Origin: an uncultured Brachyspira sp.
GTDB lineage: Bacteria > Spirochaetota > Brachyspiria > Brachyspirales > Brachyspiraceae
Assembly: GCF_944388875.1 (NCBI RefSeq)
Contig: NZ_CALXKQ010000021.1
Span: 1-45,683, forward strand
DNA length: 45,683 nt
Direction of reading: 5' to 3'
In this document: in pieces, positions 1-8,487 of the stretch
Position numbering within the stretch: the stretch's first letter is position 1
Layout: every line of letters begins with the position of its first letter
Notes under the pieces: model-generated
The model's input: only the letters and a program-made list of their open reading frames with translations
Databases searched by the model: none
Told to the model about the DNA's origin: nothing
Made by a program: the position numbers and the translations under genes

Positions 1-84
1 CGGTTTGCGGTTTGCGGTTTGCGGTTTGCGGTTTGCGGTTTGCGGTTTGCGGTTTGCGGTTTGCGGTTTGCGGTTTGCGGTTTG
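1..84. repeat. perfect 7-bp tandem repeat (cggtttg), 12 units, cut by window edge
   Basis: Twelve uninterrupted copies of cggtttg fill the first 84 bases and end abruptly at tttgtaagat. The array begins at the window edge, so its true length is unknown. It is far more GC-rich than its surroundings. None of the six reading frames contains a stop codon in the array, but there is no sign that it is translated here. It lies downstream of aroF and its probable terminator. Copy number probably varies by slippage; that is an inference. Confidence 0.95.
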
Positions 85-159
85 TAAGATATTATTCATG
101 CTTTAATTATAACATAGTGATATAAATATGTCAAATATTAATAGGCTTGTTTAAAAATT

Positions 160-198
160 ATAATAAATGGATGAATATCTTAATTATACTCATCCATT
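160..198 (-). terminator. probable intrinsic terminator of aroF
   Basis: AATGGATGA (166-174) pairs with TCATCCATT (190-198), and the stem can extend outward with one bulge. Read on the minus strand it starts 11 bases after the aroF stop and is followed by a T-rich stretch. Position, stem and T-rich tail fit a rho-independent terminator. Confidence 0.6.
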
Positions 199-209
199 AT
201 TATGATTGA

Positions 210-1250
210 CTATAACATTATTTTTCCGTTGTATTTTTGTCTGATTTTAGAAACTGTATCAGATATCATATTAACAGATTCTATAATATCCGCAAATACA
301 TCAGGTTTTATAGACTGTGCCCCATCACATAAAGCATGCTCAGGATCATTATGCACTTCTATAATCATGCCGTCAGCACCTGCAGAAATAGCTGCTAATG
401 TGAGAGGAAGTGCCATCCATGATTTACCGCTGGCATGCGAAGGATCTCCTATAACAGGCAAATGACTTAAACGCTTTATAGCAGGTATTGCACTTACATC
501 AAAAGTATTTCTGGTATAAGTTTCAAATGTTCTTATCCCCCTTTCGCATAGTACAACATTTTCATTGCCTTGATTAAGTATATATTCGGCACTCATAAGC
601 CATTCCTCTATTGTATTGGCTAAACCTCTTTTTAAAAGTATAGGCTTTTTTAATTTTCCTACTTCTTTTAAAAGTTCAAAGTTCTGCATGTTTCTTGCCC
701 CAATCTGAATCATGTCAACGGTATTATCAAAATCTTCTAAATGCCTTATAGATACAATCTCACTTACAATAGGTATTCCAACCTCTTCTTTAGCAAGTTT
801 TAATATTTTAAGTCCATCCAAAGCTAAACCCTGAAATGCATAAGGGGAAGTTCTAGGTTTGAAAGCTCCGCCTCTAAGTATAGAAGCACCTGAAGCCTTT
901 ACACTTTTAGCTATATTAATAACCTGCTCTTCGCTTTCAACAGAACAAGGTCCGGCAATAATAGTAGGTTTACCCTCACCTATTTTTACTCTGCTTACAT
1001 CTACTACAGTGTCTTCTTTTTTGAATGCTCTGTTTGCTCTTTTAAATGGCTCCTGCACTTTCAATACTTTAGACACACCAGGTAAAGATGAAATTAAATC
1101 TCTGTCTATCTTTGAAGTATCTCCTACCATACCTATTACTGTATAATCTACCCCCACACTCTTATTTATTCCAAGACCTGCATTTTCAAGTCTTTCTATA
1201 ATGTTATTAATATGCTCTTCTTTTGCATTTGGTTTCATTACAACTATCAT
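210..1250 (-). CDS. aroF: 3-deoxy-7-phosphoheptulonate (DAHP) synthase, type I-beta with N-terminal regulatory domain
   Basis: Condenses phosphoenolpyruvate and erythrose-4-phosphate to DAHP, the first step of the shikimate pathway to aromatic amino acids (cytoplasm). The 346-residue protein has an N-terminal ferredoxin-like domain (about 1-70), as in Thermotoga-type enzymes where it mediates feedback inhibition. A TIM-barrel catalytic domain follows, with AGPCSVE (99-105, metal-binding Cys102), RGGAFKPRTSPY (126-137), LLKRG, GDPSHASG and EVHNDPE. Length and motifs are normal. The ATG at 1250 is preceded by AAGGAGA at good spacing. The gene stands alone on its transcript. Upstream lie a consensus promoter, an aromatic-rich leader ORF and a hairpin, so control by Phe/Tyr-dependent attenuation is likely in addition to feedback on the enzyme. 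Confidence 0.95.
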   Translation of the reverse strand: MIVVMKPNAKEEHINNIIERLENAGLGINKSVGVDYTVIGMVGDTSKIDRDLISSLPGVSKVLKVQEPFKRANRAFKKEDTVVDVSRVKIGEGKPTIIAGPCSVESEEQVINIAKSVKASGASILRGGAFKPRTSPYAFQGLALDGLKILKLAKEEVGIPIVSEIVSIRHLEDFDNTVDMIQIGARNMQNFELLKEVGKLKKPILLKRGLANTIEEWLMSAEYILNQGNENVVLCERGIRTFETYTRNTFDVSAIPAIKRLSHLPVIGDPSHASGKSWMALPLTLAAISAGADGMIIEVHNDPEHALCDGAQSIKPDVFADIIESVNMISDTVSKIRQKYNGKIML

Positions 1251-1340
1251 AATATAATTCTCCTTGAATATTAATTATTGTAAAATAATAAAAAATATTT
1301 TAATAAAATGTATTTGTTCGTTAATTATAAAATAGATACT

Positions 1341-1361
1341 CTGGCGTCTTAAACGCCATAG
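1341..1361 (-). promoter_or_regulatory. hairpin overlapping the leader-peptide stop (candidate attenuator)
   Basis: On the minus strand TGGCGT (1358-1353) pairs perfectly with ACGCCA (1347-1342) around a 5-nt loop holding the TAA of the leader ORF. Two more pairs can form beyond one mismatch. The following sequence (tatctattttataa) is U-rich but not a clean U-run, so it would be a modest terminator. A ribosome stalled at the Phe-Phe-Tyr-Tyr codons would cover the 5' arm and prevent the hairpin. ACGC at 1380-1377 could also pair with GCGT at 1356-1353 as a weak alternative. Confidence 0.5.
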
Positions 1362-1420
1362 TAGAAGAAATGATAAGCGTAGATGCTTTTGAAATTATTT
1401 GGAATAATAATACCTTTCAT
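1349..1420 (-). CDS. putative aromatic-rich leader peptide for aroF attenuation (23 aa)
   Basis: This short ORF (ATG at 1420, TAA at 1351-1349) lies between a consensus promoter and aroF. Its C-terminal part reads FKSIYAYHFFYYGV: seven of the last 14 residues are Phe or Tyr, including the run Phe-Phe-Tyr-Tyr just before the stop. A hairpin overlaps the stop codon. This is the layout of pheL/trpL-type leader peptides, where scarcity of the charged tRNA stalls the ribosome and lets transcription proceed into the biosynthetic gene. The ATG lies only 8 nt after the -10 box and no Shine-Dalgarno sequence can precede it, so translation would have to be leaderless. The function is inferred from composition and position. 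Confidence 0.6.
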   Translation of the reverse strand: MKGIIIPNNFKSIYAYHFFYYGV

Positions 1421-1428
1421 AGACATTA

Positions 1429-1456
1429 ATTATACATAAAAAAATTAAAAAGTCAA
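1429..1456 (-). promoter_or_regulatory. promoter of leader peptide/aroF
   Basis: On the minus strand TTGACT (1456-1451) is followed after 16 bases by a perfect TATAAT (1434-1429). Transcription would start near 1422-1420, at or next to the leader-peptide ATG. Confidence 0.75.
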
Positions 1457-1591
1457 ATAATATATTTATTTTTATACAAACCCCACCCTTTATATTTCCT
1501 GTATTTTATAAAAATTAGAATTTTATATTTTTTATTATAAACAAAGAAAAGTATTCCCCACCCAAGTTTTTATTAAATTCGCATAATTATT

Positions 1592-1673
1592 AACGCACGT
1601 TTAATTAAATTTGATTTTAAATATTATTCATAAAAAAATACTATTTATGTTTTTTATCGAAGTAACGTGCGTT
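1592..1673. repeat. inverted repeat AACGCACGTT / AACGTGCGTT
   Basis: A perfect 10-bp inverted repeat (1592-1601 and 1664-1673) with 62 AT-rich bases between the arms. The arms are GC-rich islands in a region without genes. Function unknown: it may be a structured element, a protein-binding pair, or the remains of a small mobile sequence. The rest of the 1457-1994 gap holds no credible ORF. Confidence 0.6.
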
Positions 1674-1696
1674 TAAAACAATAATATATATAATAA

Positions 1697-1973
1697 ACTT
1701 GTTTCAAAACTAAATTTTTAATTTATAGTTTTTGATTTAATATCTTTTGGGGCTTTACCCACCGCTCTGCATACTTACGCAAAACCCCAGTTCTTTTGGA
1801 CGCTGTCCGCCTGTAGCGTGGCACAAAGAATCAAAAGACTGCATATTTATATACAAAAATAATAATTTATACAACACATAAAATATCTTGTTTGTATAAT
1901 AATTAATATTATGTAATACGCCATAAAAATAATAAGCTAATAATTTTTTATCAAGTACTTTTAAAACAAGTCT
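1697..1973 (-). repeat. dispersed inverted-end repeat, copy A
   Basis: One end reads ACTTGTTTCAAAAC (1697-1710); the other, on the opposite strand, reads GACTTGTTTTAAAAGTACTT (1973-1954). Read on the minus strand, the arm with gttgtataaattattattt and tatataaatatgcagt matches copies B and C closely. The core (about 1745-1840) is GC-richer and differs from the other copies. It contains no ORF. It lies between aroF and deoD. Confidence 0.7.
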
Positions 1974-1994
1974 AATTTTTTATATTATTACTAT

Positions 1995-2693
1995 TTAAGC
2001 TAAAGATAAAGCAACTTCCATCATATTAGTAAAAGTTTTCTCTCTTTGTTCTGCAGTTGTGGCTTCTCCTGTAACTAAAGAATCTGAAATAGTAACCATA
2101 CAAAGAGCATTAACTCCAGCATAAGCAGCATTCATATACAAAGCAGCAGCCTCCATTTCAACAGCCAATACTCCCATTTTAGCCCATTTAGGTGTAGAAT
2201 TATTAGCTCCATAGAATACATCAGATGAAACAATATTTCCAACATGGTAATTTATCTTCATTTCCTCAGCCTTTTCAACAGCATTTTTTAAAAGCTCATA
2301 ACTAGCTATAGGAGCAAAAGTACCAGGAAGCTCATATTGAAATGCATAATTAGAATCAGTACATGCCCCCATTCCTATAACCAAATCACCTATGTGAAGT
2401 TTATCAGATAATGCCCCAGCTGTTCCTATACGTATTAAATTCCTGCAATCATAAAAATGTATAAGCTCATAAGAATAAATACCGCATGACGGCATTCCCA
2501 TACCAGTTCCTTGTACAGAAACTCTTTTTCCTTTATAAGTACCAGTAAATCCATACATATTTCTTATAGAATTATATTGAACAGCATTTTCTAAAAAATT
2601 TTCTGCTATAAATTTAGCTCTAAGAGGATCTCCAGGCAAAAGTATTGTTTCAGCAATATCTCCCTTATTCGCTCCTATATGAGGTGTAGCCAT
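1995..2693 (-). CDS. deoD: purine-nucleoside phosphorylase (DeoD type)
   Basis: Phosphorolyses purine (deoxy)ribonucleosides to free base and (deoxy)ribose-1-phosphate in purine salvage; family members are hexamers in the cytoplasm. The 232 residues match the usual DeoD length. Visible motifs are the N-terminal TPHIGA (His5), [11 protein letters not shown] (21-31) for phosphate binding, [17 protein letters not shown] for the ribose site, and [10 protein letters not shown] with Asp204, the usual general acid. The ATG at 2693 is preceded by AAGGAGA. It is monocistronic with its own promoter; dispersed repeat copy A lies just downstream. Confidence 0.96.
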   Translation of the reverse strand: MATPHIGANKGDIAETILLPGDPLRAKFIAENFLENAVQYNSIRNMYGFTGTYKGKRVSVQGTGMGMPSCGIYSYELIHFYDCRNLIRIGTAGALSDKLHIGDLVIGMGACTDSNYAFQYELPGTFAPIASYELLKNAVEKAEEMKINYHVGNIVSSDVFYGANNSTPKWAKMGVLAVEMEAAALYMNAAYAGVNALCMVTISDSLVTGEATTAEQREKTFTNMMEVALSLA

Positions 2694-2728
2694 ACTAAAA
2701 ATCTCCTTTATATTAAATTTTATTTTTT

Positions 2729-2756
2729 ATTATAATCATAATATAGTTTATATCAA
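2729..2756 (-). promoter_or_regulatory. promoter of deoD
   Basis: On the minus strand TTGATA (2756-2751) and TATAAT (2734-2729) are separated by 16 bases, about 35 bases upstream of the deoD start. Confidence 0.6.
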
Positions 2757-2802
2757 GTAATATAGATATTGAATATAAATGAAAATAATGTAATATAATA
2801 AC

Positions 2803-3363
2803 ATGAGTAAAGTATTAAAACAATCAAAGGCTGTACTTGTTGCGGCATTAATGTATAATAATATTGAAGTATATAATTCAGCAGTAGAAAAACTTATAAA
2901 TAATTTTGGAGAAATAGAAGTTATAAGTTATGAATATTTATTCTCGCATTCTATTTACTATAAAGAAGAAATGGGAGAATCTCTTAATAAAAGATTTATA
3001 GTATTCAAGAATATGATAGATAGAGATTATATAAGCAATGTAAAAAAAATTACTGACAATATAGAAAAAGAATATTTAGATGAAAAAAATAACAGAAAAA
3101 TAAATATAGACCCTGCCATACTAACATTGGAAAATTTTATTCTAGTAACAAACAAGAATTTCACACATAGAATATATTTGAAAGACGGAGTATTTGCAGA
3201 TTTGACTTTGATATACAAAAAGAAAAAAGGCTATACAGAATTAGAATGGACTTATGCCGATTATTCAAGTAATGAAACTAAAACTTTTCTCAATAAAATA
3301 AGAGAGCTATTCTATAATAGATTAATAGAAAGCTCTCCATTTGGTTCAAATTGGAATAGTTAA
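2803..3363 (+). CDS. DUF4416 family protein
   Basis: A 186-residue soluble protein with no signal peptide or membrane segment. It has the general plan of DUF4416: an N-terminal strand KAVLVAALMYNN, a central SYEYLFSHSIYYKEEMGESLNKRF block, DPAILTLENFILVTNK, and HRIYLKDGVFADLTLIY followed by an aromatic-rich C-terminus (WTYADYSS). The family occurs in spirochaetes and several anaerobic lineages and has no established function. No convincing Shine-Dalgarno sequence precedes the ATG: TATAAT lies 3 nt upstream, so the start is slightly uncertain. It converges with the chemoreceptor gene at 3371, leaving a gap of 7 bases. Confidence 0.8.
   Translation: MSKVLKQSKAVLVAALMYNNIEVYNSAVEKLINNFGEIEVISYEYLFSHSIYYKEEMGESLNKRFIVFKNMIDRDYISNVKKITDNIEKEYLDEKNNRKINIDPAILTLENFILVTNKNFTHRIYLKDGVFADLTLIYKKKKGYTELEWTYADYSSNETKTFLNKIRELFYNRLIESSPFGSNWNS
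3302..3337 (-). terminator. possible terminator of the chemoreceptor gene, inside the DUF4416 3' end
   Basis: GAGAGCT (3302-3308) plus TTCTAT pairs with ATAGAA plus AGCTCTC (3331-3337), a 13-bp stem with one bulged A. On the minus strand it is followed by ttattttatt. It would lie 34 bases past the chemoreceptor stop, inside the convergent DUF4416 coding sequence. Confidence 0.4.
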
Positions 3364-3370
3364 AATATTA

Positions 3371-5629
3371 TTATGAATCTTTTATTCCAGCAATTTTTAC
3401 AAACTCTTTATCCCATACACCAATATGTTCTATCAAAAGTTTTGCTAAAAGCTCAGCAAAATCAATTGCCACTTGATGCCAATCACTGCTGGATTTAAAC
3501 GCTTTATACTGATCATCAATAGCTTTTTCAAATCTTCTATGTTCCTCAAAATGCTCTTTAATTTTATGATATTTATCTTTATGAGCAGCCTGAATCTTTT
3601 GTTCTTCGGCAAAATGGTATTTAGTGTAATTTATAGCACCTTTAAATGCCTCATCAACATCTTCTTTAACACCATTGTATAATGCCGTATGAACTTTGTT
3701 TGCATACTCAATAATCTGAACATGCTGTGAGTCTATAGTTTTATTATGCGTATAATATTGATCAAGCCATTCTAATTTTCTAGCACCCACTTTAAAGAAA
3801 CTCATAGCATTGGATAAATCCTCCATTTGCTGTTCAAGTTCCTTAGAAGATTCATGCATTGATGAAACTAATGAACTATTACCCTGTGTTTGAGCATCCA
3901 TATTAGACATAGCATTATTTATGCTATCTATACCTATAAGCTGCTCTCTTGTAGTATTAGCCATATCAGCAATAACTCTTGTAGTTTCTTCTATCTTATT
4001 TTCAATATCTGCAAATAAAGTTCTTGACATGTTGGCAGAGTCAGTTGCTTTTTTTACTTTTTCATTACTTTCTGAAATGAAAGATGTAATATTATTAACT
4101 GAGCTTTGAGTTGTCTGTGCCAAATTTCTAACTTCGGAAGCAACGACTGCAAATCCCCTTCCCTGATCTCCTGCTCTTGCTGCCTCTACTGAAGCATTCA
4201 AAGCAAGTATATTAGTTTGGAAAGCAATATCTTCAATGAACTTTACTAAACCGCTAATTTTCTGACTGTATTCAAAAGCCTGACTAGTATTTTGTGCTGT
4301 TTCAGCAATAATGCTTCCAGCTTCCTCAACAGCATTTCTTGCATCTATCATCATATCATTAATTATAGATGCATTGTCTGCAGTTTTCTTTATTGTACTT
4401 GAAATTTCCTCAGTAGCCTCAGCAGTTTTTTCCAAATCACTAGCCTGACTTAATGTTCTGCTGGCTAAATCTTTGTTGGAATATGATAAAGAATAAGCTG
4501 TTCTCTTTGTTAAAGCAACATTAGAATTCGCAATATCAATAATATCTCTTATAGACTTCTTCATATTATCAAAACTTTTTATAAGCTCTCCTACCTCATC
4601 CTTTCTTCCAAAATATTTTTCATTAATGTCAAAAGTTAAATCACCTTTAGAAATCAAGTTTGCTACTCTTAAAGCCTCTTTTAAAGGAGAAGTTAATCTT
4701 CTAGTAAATAAAACTATGATAGCTGTAACTATTATTATCATAACTAAACAAAATAATACTGAAAATAAAATTGTAGCAGATAATGATGAATAGAGCTCTT
4801 TCTCAAGCATTGTTATTATAATATACCACTCTGTGCTATCTATATTATAATAAGACATTAAATACTTTTGATTATCTTCAGCTTTATAATGTGTAATTCC
4901 ATTTTTATTTTTAATAACTTCATCATAAATTTCTAAATTGGAAGTAGTTAATAACTTAGCTTTATCTTGATCAGCCAAAATCTTTTTAGAACTGTCAATA
5001 ATTGATATTTTTCCGCTTGTACCTATTCTAGTATTGACTATAAATCTATTTATTAAATCTCCCCAGTCTACATTTCCTGTCAATATTCCTATGGTTCTGC
5101 CTGTACCATCTTTTATACCTCTCCATATTCTGTATGTAGGATTTCCAGTTGCCACAGATGCAGTTATACTTTCTTCTCCTCCTGAATTATATCCTGAAGA
5201 AACAAACTTTTTCCATCCTTCATCATTTACATTCATAGATACATTATTTAATATACCATTCTCAGAATCTATTATGGCTCTTCCATTTAAATCTAATAAT
5301 ATAAAATTAACAAACGAACTTCTCGAAGTCTTAAAATATTTTAAAGCTTCTTCTGCTCTTAATCTCAAATTATCATCTTCTTGATTCTGAAGAAAATTTG
5401 TTAATGCATCCGATGTAACAAAATTCCCCATAGAAGAATTATTATCTTCCAGCCATAATGTAATAAGATTTTTATATGAAATAGATGTAGACTCAAAGCC
5501 ATTATTAACGGCGTTATCAATAGATTTCATACTAAAAAATAATACAATGGAAATACTTAAAAATATAGACAATACTATTGTTGTTATAAATAAAAGAGGT
5601 ATCTTAAACCTTAGACTATATATTTTCAT
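3371..5629 (-). CDS. methyl-accepting chemotaxis protein with C-terminal bacteriohemerythrin domain
   Basis: A 752-residue inner-membrane chemoreceptor. It has a short cytoplasmic N-terminus, TM1 (about 10-33), an extracytoplasmic Cache-like sensor (about 40-280), TM2 (about 284-308) and HAMP (about 309-362). The signalling coiled coil follows, with the conserved tip around [20 protein letters not shown] (466-485). A hemerythrin domain (about 620-748) ends the protein. All seven diiron ligands of that fold can be placed: His636, His672, Glu676, His693, His697, His735 and Asp740. Hemerythrin reversibly binds O2, so oxygen or redox sensing by the cytoplasmic tail is likely, as proposed for DcrH of Desulfovibrio. 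The ligand of the Cache domain is unknown. A paralogue lies immediately upstream, but a 228-bp gap with its own palindrome suggests separate transcription. Confidence 0.93.
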   Translation of the reverse strand: MKIYSLRFKIPLLFITTIVLSIFLSISIVLFFSMKSIDNAVNNGFESTSISYKNLITLWLEDNNSSMGNFVTSDALTNFLQNQEDDNLRLRAEEALKYFKTSRSSFVNFILLDLNGRAIIDSENGILNNVSMNVNDEGWKKFVSSGYNSGGEESITASVATGNPTYRIWRGIKDGTGRTIGILTGNVDWGDLINRFIVNTRIGTSGKISIIDSSKKILADQDKAKLLTTSNLEIYDEVIKNKNGITHYKAEDNQKYLMSYYNIDSTEWYIIITMLEKELYSSLSATILFSVLFCLVMIIIVTAIIVLFTRRLTSPLKEALRVANLISKGDLTFDINEKYFGRKDEVGELIKSFDNMKKSIRDIIDIANSNVALTKRTAYSLSYSNKDLASRTLSQASDLEKTAEATEEISSTIKKTADNASIINDMMIDARNAVEEAGSIIAETAQNTSQAFEYSQKISGLVKFIEDIAFQTNILALNASVEAARAGDQGRGFAVVASEVRNLAQTTQSSVNNITSFISESNEKVKKATDSANMSRTLFADIENKIEETTRVIADMANTTREQLIGIDSINNAMSNMDAQTQGNSSLVSSMHESSKELEQQMEDLSNAMSFFKVGARKLEWLDQYYTHNKTIDSQHVQIIEYANKVHTALYNGVKEDVDEAFKGAINYTKYHFAEEQKIQAAHKDKYHKIKEHFEEHRRFEKAIDDQYKAFKSSSDWHQVAIDFAELLAKLLIEHIGVWDKEFVKIAGIKDS

Positions 5630-5686
5630 ATTTTATCCCCGTATATTATTATTATTAATAATATCACTTATAAAAATAATTTCAAT

Positions 5687-5720
5687 ATAGTAATTATAAC
5701 TTATAAGTAATAATTACTAT
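5687..5720. promoter_or_regulatory. 34-bp near-perfect palindrome upstream of a chemoreceptor gene
   Basis: The left half ATAGTAATTATAACTTA and the right half TAAGTAATAATTACTAT are reverse complements at 16 of 17 positions. It lies 58 bases upstream of the chemoreceptor start at 5629. It could be an operator for a dimeric regulator or a hairpin in the mRNA or between the two receptor genes. AT-rich DNA yields such palindromes more easily than balanced DNA, so the functional call is tentative. Confidence 0.45.
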
Positions 5721-5857
5721 TTTAAAAACCAATAAATAAAAAATATTTAAATAAAAATAATAAAATTTTAATTTATAAAAATTCCTTATTTTACACTATA
5801 ATAATAACAAAACTTTTAAAAAAATCAAAATTTTTTATAGAATCAAAAAATAAAATA

Positions 5858-8110
5858 TTATTTATCATTTATACCAGCAATTTTAACAAACTCTTTATCC
5901 CATACACCAATATGCTGAATAAGCCATTTACTCAAAATACCTGCCATATCTGATGCCGTAGTTTTCCAATCATTTGATGAATTTAGTTCTTTAATTTTTG
6001 ATTCAACTAAAGATTCAAAATTTCTATGCTGTTCAAAATGCTCTCTTATTTTTTTGTATTTATCGGAATTCTCTTTCTGAAATTTCTCCTCATCAGAAAA
6101 ATGATATTTAGTATAATCCAAAGTCATATTAAAAATATTTTTTACCCTATCCAAATCGTCTTCATATATAGCAGAGTATATGTCATTAATAAAGTTTATG
6201 AGATTCGCATGCTGTTCATCAATATAGGAATTATTTGTATTGTAGTTCTCAGACCAGTCTATACGGTAAACCCCTGTTTTGAAAAAACTCATAGCACTGA
6301 AAAAATCATTGGTCTGCTTTTCTAATTCTGTGGAAGAAGTTCTCATCAAATCAACAAGATGGGCATTTTCCTTAGTTTTAGAATCTATATTAAGCATGGA
6401 AGCATTTATTTTATGCACATTCTCTTCCTGCCTATGCATTGTATCAACCATATTTTCCATAATAGAAGTTGTATTTTCAATCTTCTTTTCTATATCAGAG
6501 AATAACTTTTGGGACATATTGGCTGAATCTGTAGCTTTTTTTATTTTATCATTACTGTCTTCTATTAAAGAAGTAATATTTTTTGCTGATTCAGAAGTAC
6601 TTTGGGCTAAATTCCTAACTTCAGAAGCTACAACGGCAAAGCCCTTTCCATGATCCCCAGCACGTGCTGCTTCCACTGACGCATTTAAAGCAAGTATATT
6701 TGTTTGAAATGCTATATCTTCAATGATTTTTATTATATCGCCTATCTTTTTACTAGATTCAAATACAAGAGATGTATTTTTAGCTGTATCATTTATAATA
6801 GAACCTGCATCCGATATATCATTTCTTGCATTTACCATACTGTCGCTTATAGACCTTATATTGCTGGTTGATTCTTCTATAGCTGAGGATATATTCTTCA
6901 TAGAAAGGCTTGTTTGATTTATATCAACAGCCTGAGATGAAGTTCTGTCTGATAAATCCTTGTTAGAATAGTAAAGAGTGTATGCTGTTCTTTTAGTCTG
7001 AGATATATTAGAATTTACAACTTTAATAATATCTTTTATAACCATTTTCATCTTATTAAAGCTGTTTAATATATCTCCGATTTCATCCTTTCTTTTTAAA
7101 TATTTATCCATTATTACATTTGTAAGATTTCCATCAGCTATTGATTCAGCCTCTTTAACAACAGAATTCAATGGTTTTATTAAACTGCTTGAAAACATCC
7201 AAACTATAACTATAGAAAGTACTATTAAAACAGCACTTACTATTAACGGCAGTATGAGCATAAATTTCACAGGAGCATAAAGTTCTCTCTCAGCAACAGT
7301 AACAATTATATACCAATGCGAATAAATTATAGGGCTGAAATACATCATATATAAACTATTATCTTCCGAGCTTCTGTAATGTTTTATACCTTTTCCTAAT
7401 TTTATAACATCATCAAATACTTTATAGCTGCCTAAATTACTGAATATTATATTTTCATCTTTATGAGCAATAACGTTCATATCTTCATCTATTATCATAA
7501 TATTTCCAGTTTCTCCAAGTTTATAGGATGAAATAGAATGTCTTATAAAATCAGCCCAATCTATATGATAAGATAAAATACCTATAATATTGCCGCTGCT
7601 GTCCTCTATATCAGAATACATTTTATAAACAGCTTTACCAGTCATTTCAGATTTTGTTATGCCCATTTTTTCATTTTTATTATTGTCCGTATAAAAATTG
7701 AAATCTGGATCATAACCATTATTGTAATTTACAAGTCTTCCGCCTTCAGAATCTAATAAAACTTTCCCATTAGAATCCAAAATGGTAAAATACAAAGATG
7801 ACTTTCTATAGTTTTTAAAACTAATTAAAGCCTCTTCTGCTAATAGAGTATTATCTGCTGTAGGATTCAGCAAATAATTTATAACACTAGCATTAGTTGA
7901 AAAAGTATCAACTATTGATTTTTGATTTTCTATCCATAGATTAGCTGCACCTTCATAAGCAACAGCTGTTGATTCAAATCCATTTTGAGCCGCTATATCA
8001 ACAGACTTCAATGATATTAGAAACATTATAACAGTTATTACAAATATCGACAATGTAATAGAAAGTCCCATAATAAGCGGTATTTTAAATGTCAAACTAT
8101 TAAGTTTCAT
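5858..8110 (-). CDS. methyl-accepting chemotaxis protein with C-terminal bacteriohemerythrin domain (paralogue)
   Basis: A 750-residue paralogue of the neighbouring receptor with the same order: TM1 (about 10-33), Cache-like sensor, TM2 (about 282-306), HAMP, signalling domain with the tip around [20 protein letters not shown] (464-483), then hemerythrin. The diiron ligands are again complete: His634, His670, Glu674, His691, His695, His733 and Asp738. Both proteins end in an almost identical [15 protein letters not shown]. The two sensor domains differ much more than the signalling and hemerythrin parts, so after duplication the periplasmic ligand probably diverged while oxygen/redox sensing was kept. 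There is no strong ribosome site before the ATG at 8110. Confidence 0.93.
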   Translation of the reverse strand: MKLNSLTFKIPLIMGLSITLSIFVITVIMFLISLKSVDIAAQNGFESTAVAYEGAANLWIENQKSIVDTFSTNASVINYLLNPTADNTLLAEEALISFKNYRKSSLYFTILDSNGKVLLDSEGGRLVNYNNGYDPDFNFYTDNNKNEKMGITKSEMTGKAVYKMYSDIEDSSGNIIGILSYHIDWADFIRHSISSYKLGETGNIMIIDEDMNVIAHKDENIIFSNLGSYKVFDDVIKLGKGIKHYRSSEDNSLYMMYFSPIIYSHWYIIVTVAERELYAPVKFMLILPLIVSAVLIVLSIVIVWMFSSSLIKPLNSVVKEAESIADGNLTNVIMDKYLKRKDEIGDILNSFNKMKMVIKDIIKVVNSNISQTKRTAYTLYYSNKDLSDRTSSQAVDINQTSLSMKNISSAIEESTSNIRSISDSMVNARNDISDAGSIINDTAKNTSLVFESSKKIGDIIKIIEDIAFQTNILALNASVEAARAGDHGKGFAVVASEVRNLAQSTSESAKNITSLIEDSNDKIKKATDSANMSQKLFSDIEKKIENTTSIMENMVDTMHRQEENVHKINASMLNIDSKTKENAHLVDLMRTSSTELEKQTNDFFSAMSFFKTGVYRIDWSENYNTNNSYIDEQHANLINFINDIYSAIYEDDLDRVKNIFNMTLDYTKYHFSDEEKFQKENSDKYKKIREHFEQHRNFESLVESKIKELNSSNDWKTTASDMAGILSKWLIQHIGVWDKEFVKIAGINDK

Positions 8111-8188
8111 TTTAAACCATTATTATAAAATTTAACCCTTATATCTATTATATCATATTTTAAAATAAAATCAAATATAAATAATTAT

Positions 8189-8406
8189 ACTTGTTTCAAA
8201 ACTGCTTGACAGATTATATATAAAATTTTTTTAATTTATAAACTATAAAAGTAATGCTTTATATGTTGTATAACTTATTATTTTAGTATATAAACATGCA
8301 GTTCTTTTGCTCTTTTGCAGACTAGCTCTGCAAAGCGGACATGACTGTGTGCTCGCAGGGCTAGTCCGCACAATTATAAATAAAATTAGTTTTGAAAAAA
8401 GTTTAA
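8189..8406 (+). repeat. dispersed inverted-end repeat, copy B (fills most of the 8111-8487 gap)
   Basis: The left end is acttgtttcaaaactgcttg and the right end is attagttttgaaaaaagttt, an imperfect inverted pair. The left arm (8189-8312) is shared with copies A and C. The core contains a strong stem: GACTAGCTCTGC (8320-8331) with GCAGGGCTAGTC (8355-8366), 12 bp with one G-U pair. A nested GCGGAC/GTCCGC pairing is also possible. There is no ORF. The rest of this gap holds only the promoter of the next gene. Confidence 0.7.
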
Positions 8407-8426
8407 TATATCAAATTTAAAATCAT

Positions 8427-8455
8427 TTGTACTAAAATTAAATAGGCTGTATAAT
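8427..8455 (+). promoter_or_regulatory. promoter of the 498-aa protein / patatin pair
   Basis: TTGTAC (8427-8432), a 17-base spacer and TATAAT (8450-8455), 32 bases before the ATG at 8488, which has its own CGGAG ribosome site. Confidence 0.55.
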
Positions 8456-8487
8456 ATAGTATGTGATTTTATATAATCGGAGTTATC

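Noticed and set aside
1-84. Heptamer array as a CRISPR
   Set aside because: There are no spacers; units are directly adjacent and 7 bp long.
202-465. ORF of 87 aa on the plus strand opposite aroF
   Set aside because: It is the antisense shadow of the well-supported aroF frame and has no ribosome site or recognisable motif.
2769-2799. TTGAAT...TATAAT as promoter of the DUF4416 gene
   Set aside because: The spacer would be 19 bp and the -10 box would end 3 bases before the ATG, so the expected start would fall inside the coding sequence.
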